This document shows, piece after piece, positions 11,211-21,654 of a stretch of 64,000 nt of DNA. The notes beneath the pieces were generated by a model. That model did no database searches, was not told the origin of the DNA, and was given only the letters and a program-made list of their open reading frames with translations. This DNA is from Bartonella sp. MM73XJBT.G (GTDB lineage Bacteria; Pseudomonadota; Alphaproteobacteria; Rhizobiales; Rhizobiaceae): the NCBI RefSeq assembly GCF_028618435.1, contig NZ_JAQISW010000004.1, forward strand, positions 62,001 to 126,000. The letters are read 5' to 3'. Position numbers and translations under genes: made by a program. Each line of letters begins with the position of its first letter. The stretch's first letter is position 1.

Positions 11211-11615
11211 TTAATCCTCATCTTTATCCTTATGAAGATCACGCGCAACTTCAGGTGACCGGAGGAGGGCGTCAATTTTTGAAAAATTATCAAAACTATT
11301 ATCAAGTCGGAAACGCAGTTCTGGCATATATTTCATTTGTCGTAACGTATGACTGATTTCTCCACGGAGAAAACGACTATGTTTATTGAGGGTATCAACA
11401 ACATCGATATGGGAAGAATTTTTAAGTGTGCTGAGAGGCGATACAAAGCAAGTAGCAATTTTTAAATCTGGTGACATGCGCACTTCAGAGACAGAAATGA
11501 CAACATCCTTCAAAACATCATCAAGCAAAATATCACGCTGTAGTATATGTGCTATTGCATGACGCACTTGCTCTGCTACTCTAAGTTGCCGTTGTGATGG
11601 TCCTGCATTTTTCAT
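11211..11615 (-). CDS. rbfA: 30S ribosome-binding factor A
   Basis: RbfA is a cold-shock-linked assembly factor that binds the 30S subunit and helps mature the 5' end of 16S rRNA. It is a small KH-type protein; recognisable blocks are [37 protein letters not shown] and [16 protein letters not shown]. The frame stays open upstream to an ATG at 11660, but the ATG at 11615 ([12 protein letters not shown]) has AAGGA about 10 nt upstream and gives 134 residues, closer to the family length; the longer form has no ribosome-binding site. It ends 4 bp before truB. Confidence 0.92.
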   Translation of the reverse strand: MKNAGPSQRQLRVAEQVRHAIAHILQRDILLDDVLKDVVISVSEVRMSPDLKIATCFVSPLSTLKNSSHIDVVDTLNKHSRFLRGEISHTLRQMKYMPELRFRLDNSFDNFSKIDALLRSPEVARDLHKDKDED

Positions 11616-11741
11616 CAAAGTTTTGTCCTTGCTCCAAGACCTCTTCTTTTGAGCATCCAAATAAGGAAAAAAAGAGATATTGTGTATAGAATTCCAATAA
11701 CTTCTCTCATTTTTAAATAGAGTAAAGACTATTGGATTATT

Positions 11742-14270
11742 TTATAATGTGCGGTTAATATGTTCAATACGGAAGGTCTCAATGATGTCTCCTGCACGCA
11801 TATCTTCATAATTTTCAAAGGCTATTCCACATTCTTGACCACTTTGCACTTCACTGACTTCATCTTTGAAACGCTTGAGAGTTTTCAGTTTTCCTTCGTG
11901 AATAACGATATTATCACGGATAAGGCGAACACCGGCTCCTCGTTCTATTTTACCTTCTGTCACACGACATCCCGCGACTTTTCCGATTTTTGTAATATTA
12001 AAGACTTCTAGAATTTCAGCATTACCAAGGAAAGTTTCACGCTGTTCTGGTGAGAGGAGACCAGACATGGCCGCTTTGATGTCATCAACAAGATCGTAAA
12101 TGATGTTGTAATAACGAATTTCAATTCCTTGTGTTTTAGCAAAATCACGTGCCTGTTTATTGGCTCTAACATTAAAACCAATAACAGCTGAGTTAGAAGC
12201 TTCTGCAAGAGAAATATCACTTTCTGTAATCCCTCCAGCACCAGAATGTACAACACGCGCACGAACCTCATCATTCCCTAGTTTTTCCAATGCCGAAGCG
12301 ATTGCTTCAATTGATCCTTGCACATCCCCTTTGATAATGAGAGAAAATTCCTTAATACCAGTGGTTTGCAATTTTGTCATCATCTGTTCGAGAGAGCCAC
12401 GCGAACCGGTTTGTCGCGCAACAGCTTTATCACGTGCTAAGCGCTGACGGTATTCAGAAATCTCACGTGCTTTTGCTTCATGCGTGACAACAGCAAAACG
12501 GTCTCCAGCTTGTGGTGTTCCTTGCATGCCTAAAATTTCAATGGGTGTAGAGGGAACGGCTTCTTTGACATGGCGACCATGGTCGTCAATTAAAGCACGC
12601 ACCCGCCCCCATTCATTTCCGGCAACAATAATATCAGAAGGATGTAATGTACCTTTTTGAACAAGAACGGTTGCAACAGATCCGCGTCCACGGTCGAGTT
12701 TAGCTTCAATGACAACGCCTTCTGCAGTTCGTTGAGGATCTGCTTTTAGATCAAGCATTTCAGCCTGAAGAAGGATAGCTTCAAGAAGTTTATCAAGGTT
12801 TTGGCCCGTTTTAGCGGAAACTTCAACGTCCAAAGTCTCACCACCCATAGTTTCAACAAACACTTCGTGTTGTAAAAGTTCTGTACGCACTTTTTGTGCA
12901 TTTGCAGCGGGTTTATCAATTTTGTTGATAGCAACAATAATAGGAACACCTGCAGCTTTAGCGTGATTAATTGATTCAATTGTCTGCGGCATGACACTAT
13001 CATCAGCGGCTACAACAAGAACGGCAATATCAGTAACACGAGCTCCACGGGCACGCATAGCAGTAAATGCAGCATGCCCTGGTGTATCAATAAAGGTAAT
13101 TTTTTGACCGTTTTGTTCTACTTGATAGGCGCCAATATGCTGCGTAATACCACCTGCTTCACCAGAAACAACATTTGCTTTACGAATAGCATCCAAAAGA
13201 GAAGTTTTTCCGTGGTCAACATGGCCCATAATGGTTACAACAGGGGGACGCAGCTGCATGTTTTGAGGATTATCTGTTATATTAAAGATACCTTCCTCTA
13301 CATCAGATTCTAAAACACGTTTAACAGTATGGCCAAATTCAACAGCGATGAGTTCGGCAACATCTGCATCAATAACATCGCCAGGTTTCATCATTTGTCC
13401 TTGTTTCATTAAAAATTTAATGACATCAACAGAACGCTCAGTCATACGTTGTGCGAGCTCTTGAATGGTAATTGTTTCAGGAAGAACAACTTCACGAGAA
13501 ATTTTTTCTCTTGGTTCTTGGTTTTGTGCACGCTTAAATTTTTCCTGTCTGCGTCGCATTGCAGCCATTGATCGCCCCCGCGCACTTCCTTCATCGTCTA
13601 GCGCGCTATTAAGAGTTAGTTTTCCACGGCGTCGCTCATCAGCTCCTTTGATAACTTTTGGTGCACGTATTTCTGATTTAGCAGGATTAGCACGTCGGCT
13701 ATGCCGTTCTTCCTCTTTACTTTCATCTATTTTGCGCTTTTCAATCACAGTTGTGTTTTTAGGCGTAATAGGAATATCTGTCTTTTCGATGAGGGGAGGC
13801 TCAGAAAAAACAGGTGGAACCTGTATCGGCGATTTTTCTTCTTCTTGTTTTTGAAGTATTTCTTTTTCTTTAATTTCTTTCTTTAAAATTTCTTCACGCT
13901 CTTTAGCGCGTATCGCTTCTTTTTCAGCTTGTTCTCGCGTTATTCTTTCTTGGATGTGTGCTTCTTCTAAAGCGCGAAGTCTTGCTTCCATTTCAGCCGA
14001 TGAAAGATTGCTTTTGGCCACAGATTCTTGAGGTTTTTTTTCCTCAAAACAAGGCTTAGAGCGCTGGGGTGCAACATGTGGTTTTGTAATAGGCTGTTGT
14101 ACTTCAGCTTTTTCATCGGGTCGCGTAATTTTACGTCGTTTGGTTTCGACAACGACAGCCTTCGTACGGCCATGGCTAAAGTTTTGTTTGACCGTACTCG
14201 TTTCCAAGACAGACCGCTTGAGAGTTAGTGTCTTCTTGCTTGTTGTTTTGTCGTTGTTATTTTCACTCAT
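11742..14270 (-). CDS. infB: Translation initiation factor IF-2
   Basis: IF-2 is the GTPase that brings initiator fMet-tRNA to the 30S subunit and drives subunit joining. The 842-residue protein has a long, charged, low-complexity N-terminus (residues 1-260, with a coiled-coil stretch [16 protein letters not shown]), an IF2_N module ([18 protein letters not shown]), then the G domain with G1 GHVDHGKTS near residue 350, G3 DTPGHAAF and G4 NKID, and the C-terminal beta-barrel and fMet-tRNA-binding domains ([18 protein letters not shown]). Its ATG overlaps the stop of the ylxR gene by 4 nt (ATGA), implying translational coupling. Confidence 0.98.
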   Translation of the reverse strand: MSENNNDKTTSKKTLTLKRSVLETSTVKQNFSHGRTKAVVVETKRRKITRPDEKAEVQQPITKPHVAPQRSKPCFEEKKPQESVAKSNLSSAEMEARLRALEEAHIQERITREQAEKEAIRAKEREEILKKEIKEKEILQKQEEEKSPIQVPPVFSEPPLIEKTDIPITPKNTTVIEKRKIDESKEEERHSRRANPAKSEIRAPKVIKGADERRRGKLTLNSALDDEGSARGRSMAAMRRRQEKFKRAQNQEPREKISREVVLPETITIQELAQRMTERSVDVIKFLMKQGQMMKPGDVIDADVAELIAVEFGHTVKRVLESDVEEGIFNITDNPQNMQLRPPVVTIMGHVDHGKTSLLDAIRKANVVSGEAGGITQHIGAYQVEQNGQKITFIDTPGHAAFTAMRARGARVTDIAVLVVAADDSVMPQTIESINHAKAAGVPIIVAINKIDKPAANAQKVRTELLQHEVFVETMGGETLDVEVSAKTGQNLDKLLEAILLQAEMLDLKADPQRTAEGVVIEAKLDRGRGSVATVLVQKGTLHPSDIIVAGNEWGRVRALIDDHGRHVKEAVPSTPIEILGMQGTPQAGDRFAVVTHEAKAREISEYRQRLARDKAVARQTGSRGSLEQMMTKLQTTGIKEFSLIIKGDVQGSIEAIASALEKLGNDEVRARVVHSGAGGITESDISLAEASNSAVIGFNVRANKQARDFAKTQGIEIRYYNIIYDLVDDIKAAMSGLLSPEQRETFLGNAEILEVFNITKIGKVAGCRVTEGKIERGAGVRLIRDNIVIHEGKLKTLKRFKDEVSEVQSGQECGIAFENYEDMRAGDIIETFRIEHINRTL

Positions 14271-14902
14271 TGTACTTCCTTCACGGATTGTGCCGTCATC
14301 TCACCGTGCTTACTATGCTTGTCATCACGATAGCTGATCAATTTATATGTCGTCTTAAGAAATCCTTCCGCAGCCTTTGTGTCCAATAAGGCGGCATGCA
14401 TGACAGGATTAGAGCCAAAAGCCACGCGCATTTCATCACTTGTAAATAAAGATATTGTTTTTATCGTCCGATTTGTTTGTTGTTGTATTGTATGGATGGC
14501 CTGTGCAATTTTTCGTCTTCCATCTTCTGTTGCTTCTTTAGCATGAAGTACAAAAATAACTTGACCAGAGCGGATAGCAGTGTCAACTTTGGTTGCTCCC
14601 ATGACAACAGCTCCTGCTTTTCTCGCCATGGAAAGGCTTGAAAGAGCAGATTTGAGTAAAAGCGTATCAACAATATGCACAAGATTTGGTGCAACCTCAA
14701 CATCTGTTTTAAAATTTTTATGAAAAGCTTTCTGTTTGATCGCTTTACCAATAAGAGCATGATGGGCAGAAATCCAAACGCCACGCCCTGGTAAATTCGC
14801 TTTAAGATCAGGAACAATTTGATTATTGGGACCAATGACAAAGCGGATCAGCGTTTGTGCTGAAGCATTTTGTCGGGTCACAATGCAAGTTCGTTCATTC
14901 AT
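14267..14902 (-). CDS. ylxR: YlxR (DUF448) RNA-binding protein fused to an L7Ae-like domain
   Basis: The N-terminal ~85 residues are a YlxR domain: [26 protein letters not shown] and the GRGVWISAH signature. The following ~100 residues ([22 protein letters not shown] and onward) look like the L7Ae/L30e-type RNA-binding fold, a two-domain form common in alphaproteobacteria. Length is 211. It sits between nusA and infB as in most bacteria, with its ATG directly abutting the nusA stop and its own stop overlapping infB. A role in RNA binding during transcription or translation is inferred from family and position; the precise function is not established. Confidence 0.88.
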   Translation of the reverse strand: MNERTCIVTRQNASAQTLIRFVIGPNNQIVPDLKANLPGRGVWISAHHALIGKAIKQKAFHKNFKTDVEVAPNLVHIVDTLLLKSALSSLSMARKAGAVVMGATKVDTAIRSGQVIFVLHAKEATEDGRRKIAQAIHTIQQQTNRTIKTISLFTSDEMRVAFGSNPVMHAALLDTKAAEGFLKTTYKLISYRDDKHSKHGEMTAQSVKEVQ

Positions 14903-16534
14903 TTAAAGTGTATCCACATTCAAATCATCTGTTTTTTCATTTTCTGTAGAATTTTCATCTTCTACAGGATTTTCTATAATAAGATCAGCTTGGTCTATCC
15001 AGCCTGCTTGTACACGTGCAGCTAAAACCATAGCTTCTGCATCCGCACGTGTAATGTCAAAAGAGGTTAAAATACCAGAAAAACTCTTTGTTTGTCCTTC
15101 TTTACGTTCTCTCCAACCAGCTAAATCATCAACCGCATAGCCAGCAAAGTCTTCTATTGTTTTTACACCATCCTCACCCACAGCAACCAACATAGCACTT
15201 GTCATTCCAGGAAGTGTTCTCAATTCGTCAGAAACCCCAAGCTGTTTGCGTTTTTCATCAAGTTCTTTTTCCTGATGTTCGAGATATTCGCGGGCTCGAC
15301 TTTGGATCTCCGCAGCGGTATCATGGTCAAAACCATCAATAGAAGCAATCTCTTCAAGATCAATATAGGCGATTTCTTCAATAGAAGAAAAACCCTCTGA
15401 AGCCATAACCTGTCCGATCATTTCGTCAACCTCTAAGGCATCCATAAACAATTTACTGCGTTCAGTAAATTGTTTTTGACGATTTTCAGATTCTTCCTTT
15501 TCCGTTAAAATATCAATATTCCATCCCGTTAGCTGCGAAGCTAAGCGAACATTTTGTCCGCGTCGTCCAATAGCAAGGCTGAGTTGGTCATCTGGAACAA
15601 TGACTTCAATACGTTCAGCATCTTCATCAAGAATGATTTTAGAAACTTCAGCAGGTTGCAGTGCATTAACGACAAATGTTGCAGCATCAGGCGACCAAGG
15701 AATAATATCAATTTTTTCACCTTGTAACTCTGCAACAACAGCTTGTACGCGGCTTCCTCGCATTCCCACACAGGCTCCAACAGGATCAATGGAACCATCG
15801 CGTGAAACAACGGCGATTTTGGCTCGTGAACCTGGATCACGAGCAACTGATTTGATTTCTATAATACCATCATAAATTTCTGGAACTTCCATCGTAAAAA
15901 GTTTTACCATAAATTGAGGATGGGTGCGTGAAAGAAAAATTTGAGGTCCACGCGTTTCACGGTGCACATCATTGACAAAAGCACGAATACGGTCTCCATA
16001 GCGGAAGGATTCACGGGGAATTAATTCATCACGACGCACAATAGCTTCACCGCGTCCTAAATCAACGATAACGTTGCCATATTCCACACGCTTGACTGTC
16101 CCAGAAATAATTTCACCAACTTTATTTTTGAATTCTTCATATTGCTGATCACGCTCTGCGTCGCGTACTTTTTGTACAATTACCTGTTTAGCAGATTGTG
16201 CTGCGATGCGTCCAAAATCCATAGGAGGTAAAAGATCAGCAAAAAAATCGCCAACTTTTGCATCTGCTTGACGTTTGAGTGCATCGGACAAAGTAATTTC
16301 CGTTGTATAGTCTTCAACAACATCAACAATTTTAAGCAGGCGTTGTAATTTAATTTCACCTGTTTTGGAATTGATTTCAGCACGAATATTGGTTTCTTGA
16401 CCATAACGAGAACGTGCTGCTTTCTGAATAGCGTCAGCCATCGCAGAAATAACAATTTCACGGTCGATTGACTTTTCACGTGCAACAGCATCTGCAATTT
16501 GCAGAATTTCAAGCCTGTTAGCGCTTGTAGCCAT
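14903..16534 (-). CDS. nusA: Transcription termination/antitermination factor NusA
   Basis: NusA binds RNA polymerase and nascent RNA and modulates pausing, termination and antitermination. Domains in order: N-terminal RNAP-binding domain (1-125), S1 domain (about 130-200, GTVKRVEYGNVIVDLGRGEAIV), two KH domains (about 210-345, with VGMRGSRVQAV and IGRRGQNVRLASQLTGW), then acidic C-terminal repeats with helix-hairpin-helix content. I choose the ATG at 16534 (MATSANRLEILQIAD), preceded by AAGGAG, over the frame-opening ATG at 16558; this gives 543 residues. It lies between rimP and ylxR. Confidence 0.97.
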   Translation of the reverse strand: MATSANRLEILQIADAVAREKSIDREIVISAMADAIQKAARSRYGQETNIRAEINSKTGEIKLQRLLKIVDVVEDYTTEITLSDALKRQADAKVGDFFADLLPPMDFGRIAAQSAKQVIVQKVRDAERDQQYEEFKNKVGEIISGTVKRVEYGNVIVDLGRGEAIVRRDELIPRESFRYGDRIRAFVNDVHRETRGPQIFLSRTHPQFMVKLFTMEVPEIYDGIIEIKSVARDPGSRAKIAVVSRDGSIDPVGACVGMRGSRVQAVVAELQGEKIDIIPWSPDAATFVVNALQPAEVSKIILDEDAERIEVIVPDDQLSLAIGRRGQNVRLASQLTGWNIDILTEKEESENRQKQFTERSKLFMDALEVDEMIGQVMASEGFSSIEEIAYIDLEEIASIDGFDHDTAAEIQSRAREYLEHQEKELDEKRKQLGVSDELRTLPGMTSAMLVAVGEDGVKTIEDFAGYAVDDLAGWRERKEGQTKSFSGILTSFDITRADAEAMVLAARVQAGWIDQADLIIENPVEDENSTENEKTDDLNVDTL

Positions 16535-16581
16535 CAAATTTCTCCTTCTTTGTGCCACACGATGGGTATTTCCCAGTGATA

Positions 16582-17208
16582 TTATTTTTTGAAATTGAGC
16601 GTCTGTATTGAGTCAATAGGATTATCTTCGGGAATGAATTGTTGACTTAAATCTTTATTCTTTTTCAATGCATCGCGAATAAGCTCATCGGTAAGCACTA
16701 AATGCGCGCTTGTGATATCACAAAAAGAAATAGAGGTATACATGGCTTCTCCGTAAGCAGCTTTATCAGTGTTTAAAATAAATCCATCTTGCGTGATATT
16801 AGTAAGTGTTCCACGAAATTTTCGGCGTCCATCAATAGTTATTTTGGTTTCAATTTTTGCAAGATGTCCTTGCCAATGAAAAAAATCGGATTTTCTTACC
16901 AATGGGCGGTCAATTCCAGGCGATGAGATTTCTAAATGATATTTGCGTTCGATAACATTTTCCACGTCAAGGAGAGGGGAAACAGTCCGACTAACAATTT
17001 CACAATCTTCCACGGTTAGAGAGCCATCAGCCCGTTCAACCATAATTTGAAGAGTTAAACCATTTTGTCCAAGAAGCTTCACACGAACCAAACGAAAACC
17101 TAAAGGTTTAAGGAGTGGTATGACAAGAGCAGCAACTCGCGCCTCGATACCATCTTCTTCAAAAAGGCGTGGCTCATCAAGATTGCTTATTTTTTCAGCT
17201 TCGTTCAT
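16582..17208 (-). CDS. rimP: Ribosome maturation factor RimP
   Basis: RimP is needed for maturation of the 30S subunit. Diagnostic blocks are LGFRLVRVKLLGQNGLTLQIMVE, TVEDCEIVSRTVSPLLDVEN and YHLEISSPGIDRPL, followed by the C-terminal Sm-like domain. The reading frame opens at 17283, but the ATG at 17208 (MNEAEKISNLDEP) is the likely start, since the upstream extension is hydrophobic and unlike the family. This gives 208 residues, slightly long at the C-terminus compared with E. coli. First gene of the operon, so its promoter should lie between 17209 and 17359. Confidence 0.93.
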   Translation of the reverse strand: MNEAEKISNLDEPRLFEEDGIEARVAALVIPLLKPLGFRLVRVKLLGQNGLTLQIMVERADGSLTVEDCEIVSRTVSPLLDVENVIERKYHLEISSPGIDRPLVRKSDFFHWQGHLAKIETKITIDGRRKFRGTLTNITQDGFILNTDKAAYGEAMYTSISFCDITSAHLVLTDELIRDALKKNKDLSQQFIPEDNPIDSIQTLNFKK

Positions 17209-17359
17209 ACATTTTATCCAAGTTATTTTCACCAATCTTATAATATTAAAAAAGAGCAGGCCCCACGACCCACTCTTCATCATAAGACCAAGAATTTACT
17301 TATTGATACTCTTAAAATCAAAACTTTTCAAGATGTTTATGAGAAAAGCGCTTGATCTT

Positions 17360-18061
17360 TTATTTCTTGATAAAGGTGAGATAGGTAGGCGTTCGTCCTT
17401 CGCGTAAAGCTTTTGCTTCATAGCGGGTTCCTCTCCATAGTGGATATGGGGTCTTCCAATCTTGGGGGCTTTCAGCGTTCCACTCAAAGTGATCATGGTG
17501 TGTAAAATGATAGATGGTCCAATTTACATAACTGTCTATATCGCTAGCAAAGCGAAATTTTTTTCCCATTTTAAGAACGCGAGCAAAACGGTTAAGATTT
17601 TTTATATTGATGAAACGTCGTTTCCAGTGTTTCTTTTTCGGCCAAGGATCAGGATAGAAAAGATCTATGCCATCAAGTGAGTTATCAGGAAGCCAATCAA
17701 GCAGGTGTGTAGCATCATCATTATAAAGACGAAGATGATTTTGATGGTGTGTATGCTGTTCAAGGGAGGACAATATTTTTGCTATGCCATTGATAAAAGG
17801 CTCGATGCCGATAAAACCGGTTTGTGGAAAATGCTCCATTTCATGGAGTAAATGTTCACCACCACCAAAGCCGATTTCAAGTCGAATATCTTTTACTTTG
17901 CTTAAAAATAAGGATGTAAGGTTTGAGGGAGGAGGGGCATTTAAATCAATATTAAAATTGGGGAGAAGCGTTTTTATACGCACAAGCTGACTGTTTCGTA
18001 GCTGCTTTCCTTGGCGGCGTCCAAAAAAGGCTTCACTCTTGCGTGTATTATATTTAATCAT
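17360..18061 (-). CDS. trmB: tRNA (guanine-N7-)-methyltransferase
   Basis: TrmB methylates G46 in the variable loop of tRNAs. The SAM-binding motif is [14 protein letters not shown] and the family signature is [18 protein letters not shown] place the start at the ATG at 18061 ([18 protein letters not shown]), which overlaps the metK stop by 4 nt (ATGA); an upstream in-frame ATG at 18112 would extend 17 residues into metK and is less likely. The result is 233 residues, normal for the family. Coupled translation with metK puts a SAM-using enzyme directly behind the SAM-making enzyme. Confidence 0.95.
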   Translation of the reverse strand: MIKYNTRKSEAFFGRRQGKQLRNSQLVRIKTLLPNFNIDLNAPPPSNLTSLFLSKVKDIRLEIGFGGGEHLLHEMEHFPQTGFIGIEPFINGIAKILSSLEQHTHHQNHLRLYNDDATHLLDWLPDNSLDGIDLFYPDPWPKKKHWKRRFINIKNLNRFARVLKMGKKFRFASDIDSYVNWTIYHFTHHDHFEWNAESPQDWKTPYPLWRGTRYEAKALREGRTPTYLTFIKK

Positions 18062-19326
18062 GGGATTTTGATCATTGTTTGAAGTGTTTTTACGAGATCC
18101 GTTTTTTCCCATGAAAACGAACCATCATGTTTTGGTTTTCTCCCAAAATGACCGTAAGCTGCTGTTTTTGTGTAGATCGGTTTATTAAGGTCAAGATGTT
18201 TTCGAATTCCAGTGGGGGAGAGGTCCATTATTTTGCGAATGGCTGCTTCAATAACCTTTTCATCAACTTTCCCTGTTCCATGAAGATTAAGATAAATCGA
18301 CAAAGGTTGTGCAATTCCAATTGCATAGGAGAGTTGAATCGTGCATCGCTCTGCTAAATGAGCAGCAACAATATTCTTAGCTAGATAGCGTGCCGCATAC
18401 GCGGCAGAACGATCAACTTTTGTTGTATCTTTTCCTGAAAAAGCACCGCCTCCATGGGGGGCAGCACCTCCATAAGTGTCCACGATAATTTTGCGTCCCG
18501 TCAATCCAGCATCGCTTTGAGGGCCACCAATGACAAATTTTCCTGTTGGGTTAATATACCAACTGCATTGAGCTGCAATGGGAATATCATGTAAAGCTTG
18601 ACGAATATAAGGCTCAACGACTGCACGGACTTTATTGGAATCCCAACTTTCGTCAAGATGCTGTGTTGAAAGAACGATGGATGTTACCTCTATAGGTTTT
18701 CCATCTTTATAGCGTATAGTGATTTGGCTTTTAGCGTCTGGTCCTAATTTACTAGTTTCTCCTTCCCCTTTATGGCGGGCTGCGGCAAGAAGTTTGAGAA
18801 TCTTATGCGCATAATAAATTGGCGCGGGCATAAGGTCAGGTGTTTCACGACAAGCATACCCAAACATGATGCCTTGATCACCTGCTCCTTCTTCACCATG
18901 CCGATCCGTTGCATTATCAACACCTCTTGCAATATCAGTGGATTGAGGGCGCAAAAGAACATCAATTTTAACGGTTTTCCAATGGAAACCTGTTTGTTCA
19001 TAGCCAATGGCGCGAATAGCACGGCGCGCTGCTGTCCGAAATCGCGTAGGATTAATGAGTGGAAAGCCAGTTTCATCATAGATAAATTCTTTATTTTTAT
19101 CTTTTTTTAAGAGCGTATCGGGAACACGAACTTCACCGGCAATAACAACACGGTTTACACTGACGAGAGTTTCACAAGCAACGCGCACTAACCACGGATC
19201 AGTCCCAGTCTTTTGTGCTTCTTTATAGATCATATCAACGATTTCATCGGAAATACGATCACAAATTTTATCAGGATGTCCTTCCGATACCGATTCGCTC
19301 GTAAAAAGATAATCTTGATGCGGCAT
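18058..19326 (-). CDS. metK: S-adenosylmethionine synthetase
   Basis: MetK makes S-adenosylmethionine from methionine and ATP. The 422-residue protein starts with the typical [22 protein letters not shown], has [12 protein letters not shown] and, near the C-terminal third, the glycine-rich [19 protein letters not shown] phosphate-binding signature. Length is a little above the E. coli form, as in other Hyphomicrobiales. A GGAG ribosome-binding site precedes the ATG. I looked upstream for a SAM riboswitch and saw no convincing structure. Downstream trmB overlaps by 4 nt. Confidence 0.98.
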   Translation of the reverse strand: MPHQDYLFTSESVSEGHPDKICDRISDEIVDMIYKEAQKTGTDPWLVRVACETLVSVNRVVIAGEVRVPDTLLKKDKNKEFIYDETGFPLINPTRFRTAARRAIRAIGYEQTGFHWKTVKIDVLLRPQSTDIARGVDNATDRHGEEGAGDQGIMFGYACRETPDLMPAPIYYAHKILKLLAAARHKGEGETSKLGPDAKSQITIRYKDGKPIEVTSIVLSTQHLDESWDSNKVRAVVEPYIRQALHDIPIAAQCSWYINPTGKFVIGGPQSDAGLTGRKIIVDTYGGAAPHGGGAFSGKDTTKVDRSAAYAARYLAKNIVAAHLAERCTIQLSYAIGIAQPLSIYLNLHGTGKVDEKVIEAAIRKIMDLSPTGIRKHLDLNKPIYTKTAAYGHFGRKPKHDGSFSWEKTDLVKTLQTMIKIP

Positions 19327-19456
19327 AGGAACTCCTTCAAAAAGAAAACCAACAATTCAATTAATTGCCTACTAAAATCTCTACGGTTTGCCAATTCCAT
19401 AGCAAATCGTCAATGCAAATTTATATGAATAAGAGAGAAAAAATATAATTTTAATT

Positions 19457-19870
19457 TTATAGCTTATCTGCCAAATCTTCCTCAGAAAGTGCTTTTGCCA
19501 AGTCAATGATTTTGCGACGCACTTTAGCATCAGATATATTCGTAAAAGCCCGCATGAGCTGGATACCTTCGTTGCTAGAACAAAAGTCCATAAAATTGTG
19601 ATCACTTTCAGCAAAGCCCTCTACCTGTTGGGAGGTAAGACCTTTATCAAAAAAGTAAGAAACAGGAACATCCATAATTTCTGCTATCGCTTGAAGACGA
19701 CTGGCACCAATGCGGTTTGTCCCTTTTTCATATTTTTGGATTTGCTGAAAAGTAATGCCTAATTTTTCACCTAGTTTTTCTTGAGTAAGTCCTAAAATAT
19801 TACGACGTAAACGGATACGAGTTCCAACATAGATATCTATAGGGTCAGGTTTTTTTCTAGTTTCGGTCAT
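19457..19870 (-). CDS. XRE-family transcriptional regulator (PhrR/PraR-like)
   Basis: This 137-residue protein has an N-terminal Cro/CI-type helix-turn-helix (about 14-70: RIRLRRNILGLTQEKLGEKL and ITFQQIQKYEKGTNRI) and a C-terminal helical tail (RKIIDLAKALSEEDLAD). The position between lnt and metK matches the rhizobial phrR gene, known from Sinorhizobium as a pH-responsive regulator next to actA (the lnt homologue), and the sequence type matches PraR-like regulators. Targets here are unknown. The 150 bp upstream intergenic region should hold its promoter. Confidence 0.85.
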   Translation of the reverse strand: MTETRKKPDPIDIYVGTRIRLRRNILGLTQEKLGEKLGITFQQIQKYEKGTNRIGASRLQAIAEIMDVPVSYFFDKGLTSQQVEGFAESDHNFMDFCSSNEGIQLMRAFTNISDAKVRRKIIDLAKALSEEDLADKL

Positions 19871-20019
19871 AATGCAACTCTTTAATTTCCAGCATTTCTC
19901 TTTTAAACCAACATCAGATTTATGCGAAGCTGGTTTATCATATAATTAAAATAACATGTAATACTTTTTCCCAATATTACTGGTACACGCAACATAATAC
20001 CGTGCAAGGAGCACTTGAA

Positions 20020-21654
20020 TCATTTAAGTTGTTTTGTAAAAGCAAAACCAATACGACACAATAGCATAAGGATGAATAAGATAAAAGTAGACAAAGTTCT
20101 ATATTCATTGCTTCCTATAGGAGTAATGGATGATGGAATTTTTGAATCAATAATGCCCACAGCATTTTGTTGAAGAGCTACAACGATTCGTCCATAAGAA
20201 TCAATAACAGCTGATATTCCATTATTGGCTGCTCGTATGAGGGGAATTCCCAGTTCAATGGCACGAAGCTGTGCTTGTTGAAGATGTTGATAGGGACCTG
20301 GTGTTACACCAAACCACGCATCATTTGTAACATTAATGATTGCTTGAGGCGGGGAACCTTTAAAAGTCATTTCATGAGGAAATATTGCTTCATAACAAAT
20401 CAATGGTAGATAAGAAAATCCGTTTGGCATTGTGACAGTTTTGCGTACTTGTGCAGCGTTATATCCACCAATATTATCAGCAAGAATACGCAATCCAATC
20501 TTTTTTAATAAATTCTGATAGGGAAGATATTCACCAAAAGGGACCAAATGAAGTTTATCAGAAGTGTGTAAAATATTCCCTTGAGCGTTAATGACTGCAA
20601 TTGTATTAAAATATTGTGTTTGGGAATGAGAAAGATCATCACTGGCGCGTATTGCTCCGATAATAGCCCATTGTTTAGGTTTTAAAAGAGAGGCAATATG
20701 CATTGTGACAGATGAGTTATCATAGAGAAGGTAAGGAACGGATGCTTCGGGCCATACGATAAAATCGGGTTCTGGATTTTTACCAGTTATTGGTGTTGCA
20801 CTCAGATGCATATGCGCTTCCAACATAGCTTCTCGTGTATCATCGCGCAATTTTATATTTTGTTGGATAGAAGGTTGAACAATGCGAACCCAATAATTGT
20901 TCTTTTGATCTTTAGTTGTATTCTCTATCGTATGGAGACGATAAAATCCAAAACCACTGTGAATGAATATGAGTGCTAGGCAAAGAAAAAATGCTACTTT
21001 CTTTTTTTCATCCGTGAGTAAAACGGTTGGCAAACTGTAGGTTAAGACGGCAAGAATATTCATTCCATAAAGTCCCACGATTGCATCAGACTGCATGAAC
21101 ATCGGGGTTGGCATGGCTGTATAGCCAAGAGCATTCCATGGAAATCCTGTGAATAAGAACGCACGCAACCACTCGGCTAATCCTAAGGCAAAAGCTAAGA
21201 CAAAAAAGCGTGCTATTCCTTTTGTCCATAATAAACCGACAATAAAACCAGAAAGAAACCAATAAAGAGAAAGGTAGAGAGGAGGAAATAAAATGGCGAG
21301 TGGGACTGCCCACCCAAAAGAATCTGGATCTGTTAACAAAGCATTGCAGAGCCACCAAAGTCCACAAATAAAATAACTAAAACCAAAGGTCCCACAGCTT
21401 AAAGCATAGGTAAAAAATCGTTTCTTATTGTTTTTGGTGGTTTGTATTGAATCAAGAAAAACAATAAAAATAGGAAAAGTTAAAAAGCAAAGAGGTGTTA
21501 AATAAAAGGGCGGAAGAGCAAAGGAAGTAAGAGCACCACACAGAAATATCCACGCCTGCCGCTTCCAGCCGTTAACAGAGAGCGAAAAAACAATAAAATT
21601 GTTTAAAAACGCTCGACTATTCTTTAGAGATGGCATTATTTTCAAGGTTCTCAT
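20020..21654 (-). CDS. lnt: Apolipoprotein N-acyltransferase
   Basis: Lnt is the inner-membrane enzyme that adds the third acyl chain to lipoproteins. The N-terminal ~220 residues contain about six hydrophobic segments; the periplasmic nitrilase-type domain follows, with the catalytic triad visible as Glu in VWPEASVPY (about 303), Lys in KLHLVPFGEYLPY (about 366) and Cys in LICYEAIFPHE (about 419). A final membrane helix closes the protein. Length 544. The start is uncertain: ATG at 21654 overlaps corC by 38 nt, and ATG at 21636 (MPSLKNSR) is an alternative. Homologous to rhizobial actA. Confidence 0.95.
   Translation of the reverse strand: MRTLKIMPSLKNSRAFLNNFIVFSLSVNGWKRQAWIFLCGALTSFALPPFYLTPLCFLTFPIFIVFLDSIQTTKNNKKRFFTYALSCGTFGFSYFICGLWWLCNALLTDPDSFGWAVPLAILFPPLYLSLYWFLSGFIVGLLWTKGIARFFVLAFALGLAEWLRAFLFTGFPWNALGYTAMPTPMFMQSDAIVGLYGMNILAVLTYSLPTVLLTDEKKKVAFFLCLALIFIHSGFGFYRLHTIENTTKDQKNNYWVRIVQPSIQQNIKLRDDTREAMLEAHMHLSATPITGKNPEPDFIVWPEASVPYLLYDNSSVTMHIASLLKPKQWAIIGAIRASDDLSHSQTQYFNTIAVINAQGNILHTSDKLHLVPFGEYLPYQNLLKKIGLRILADNIGGYNAAQVRKTVTMPNGFSYLPLICYEAIFPHEMTFKGSPPQAIINVTNDAWFGVTPGPYQHLQQAQLRAIELGIPLIRAANNGISAVIDSYGRIVVALQQNAVGIIDSKIPSSITPIGSNEYRTLSTFILFILMLLCRIGFAFTKQLK

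Noticed and set aside
19327-19456. Possible SAM riboswitch upstream of metK
   Set aside because: The spacer is short and AT-rich, and I could not fold a recognisable SAM-binding core or find an expression platform.
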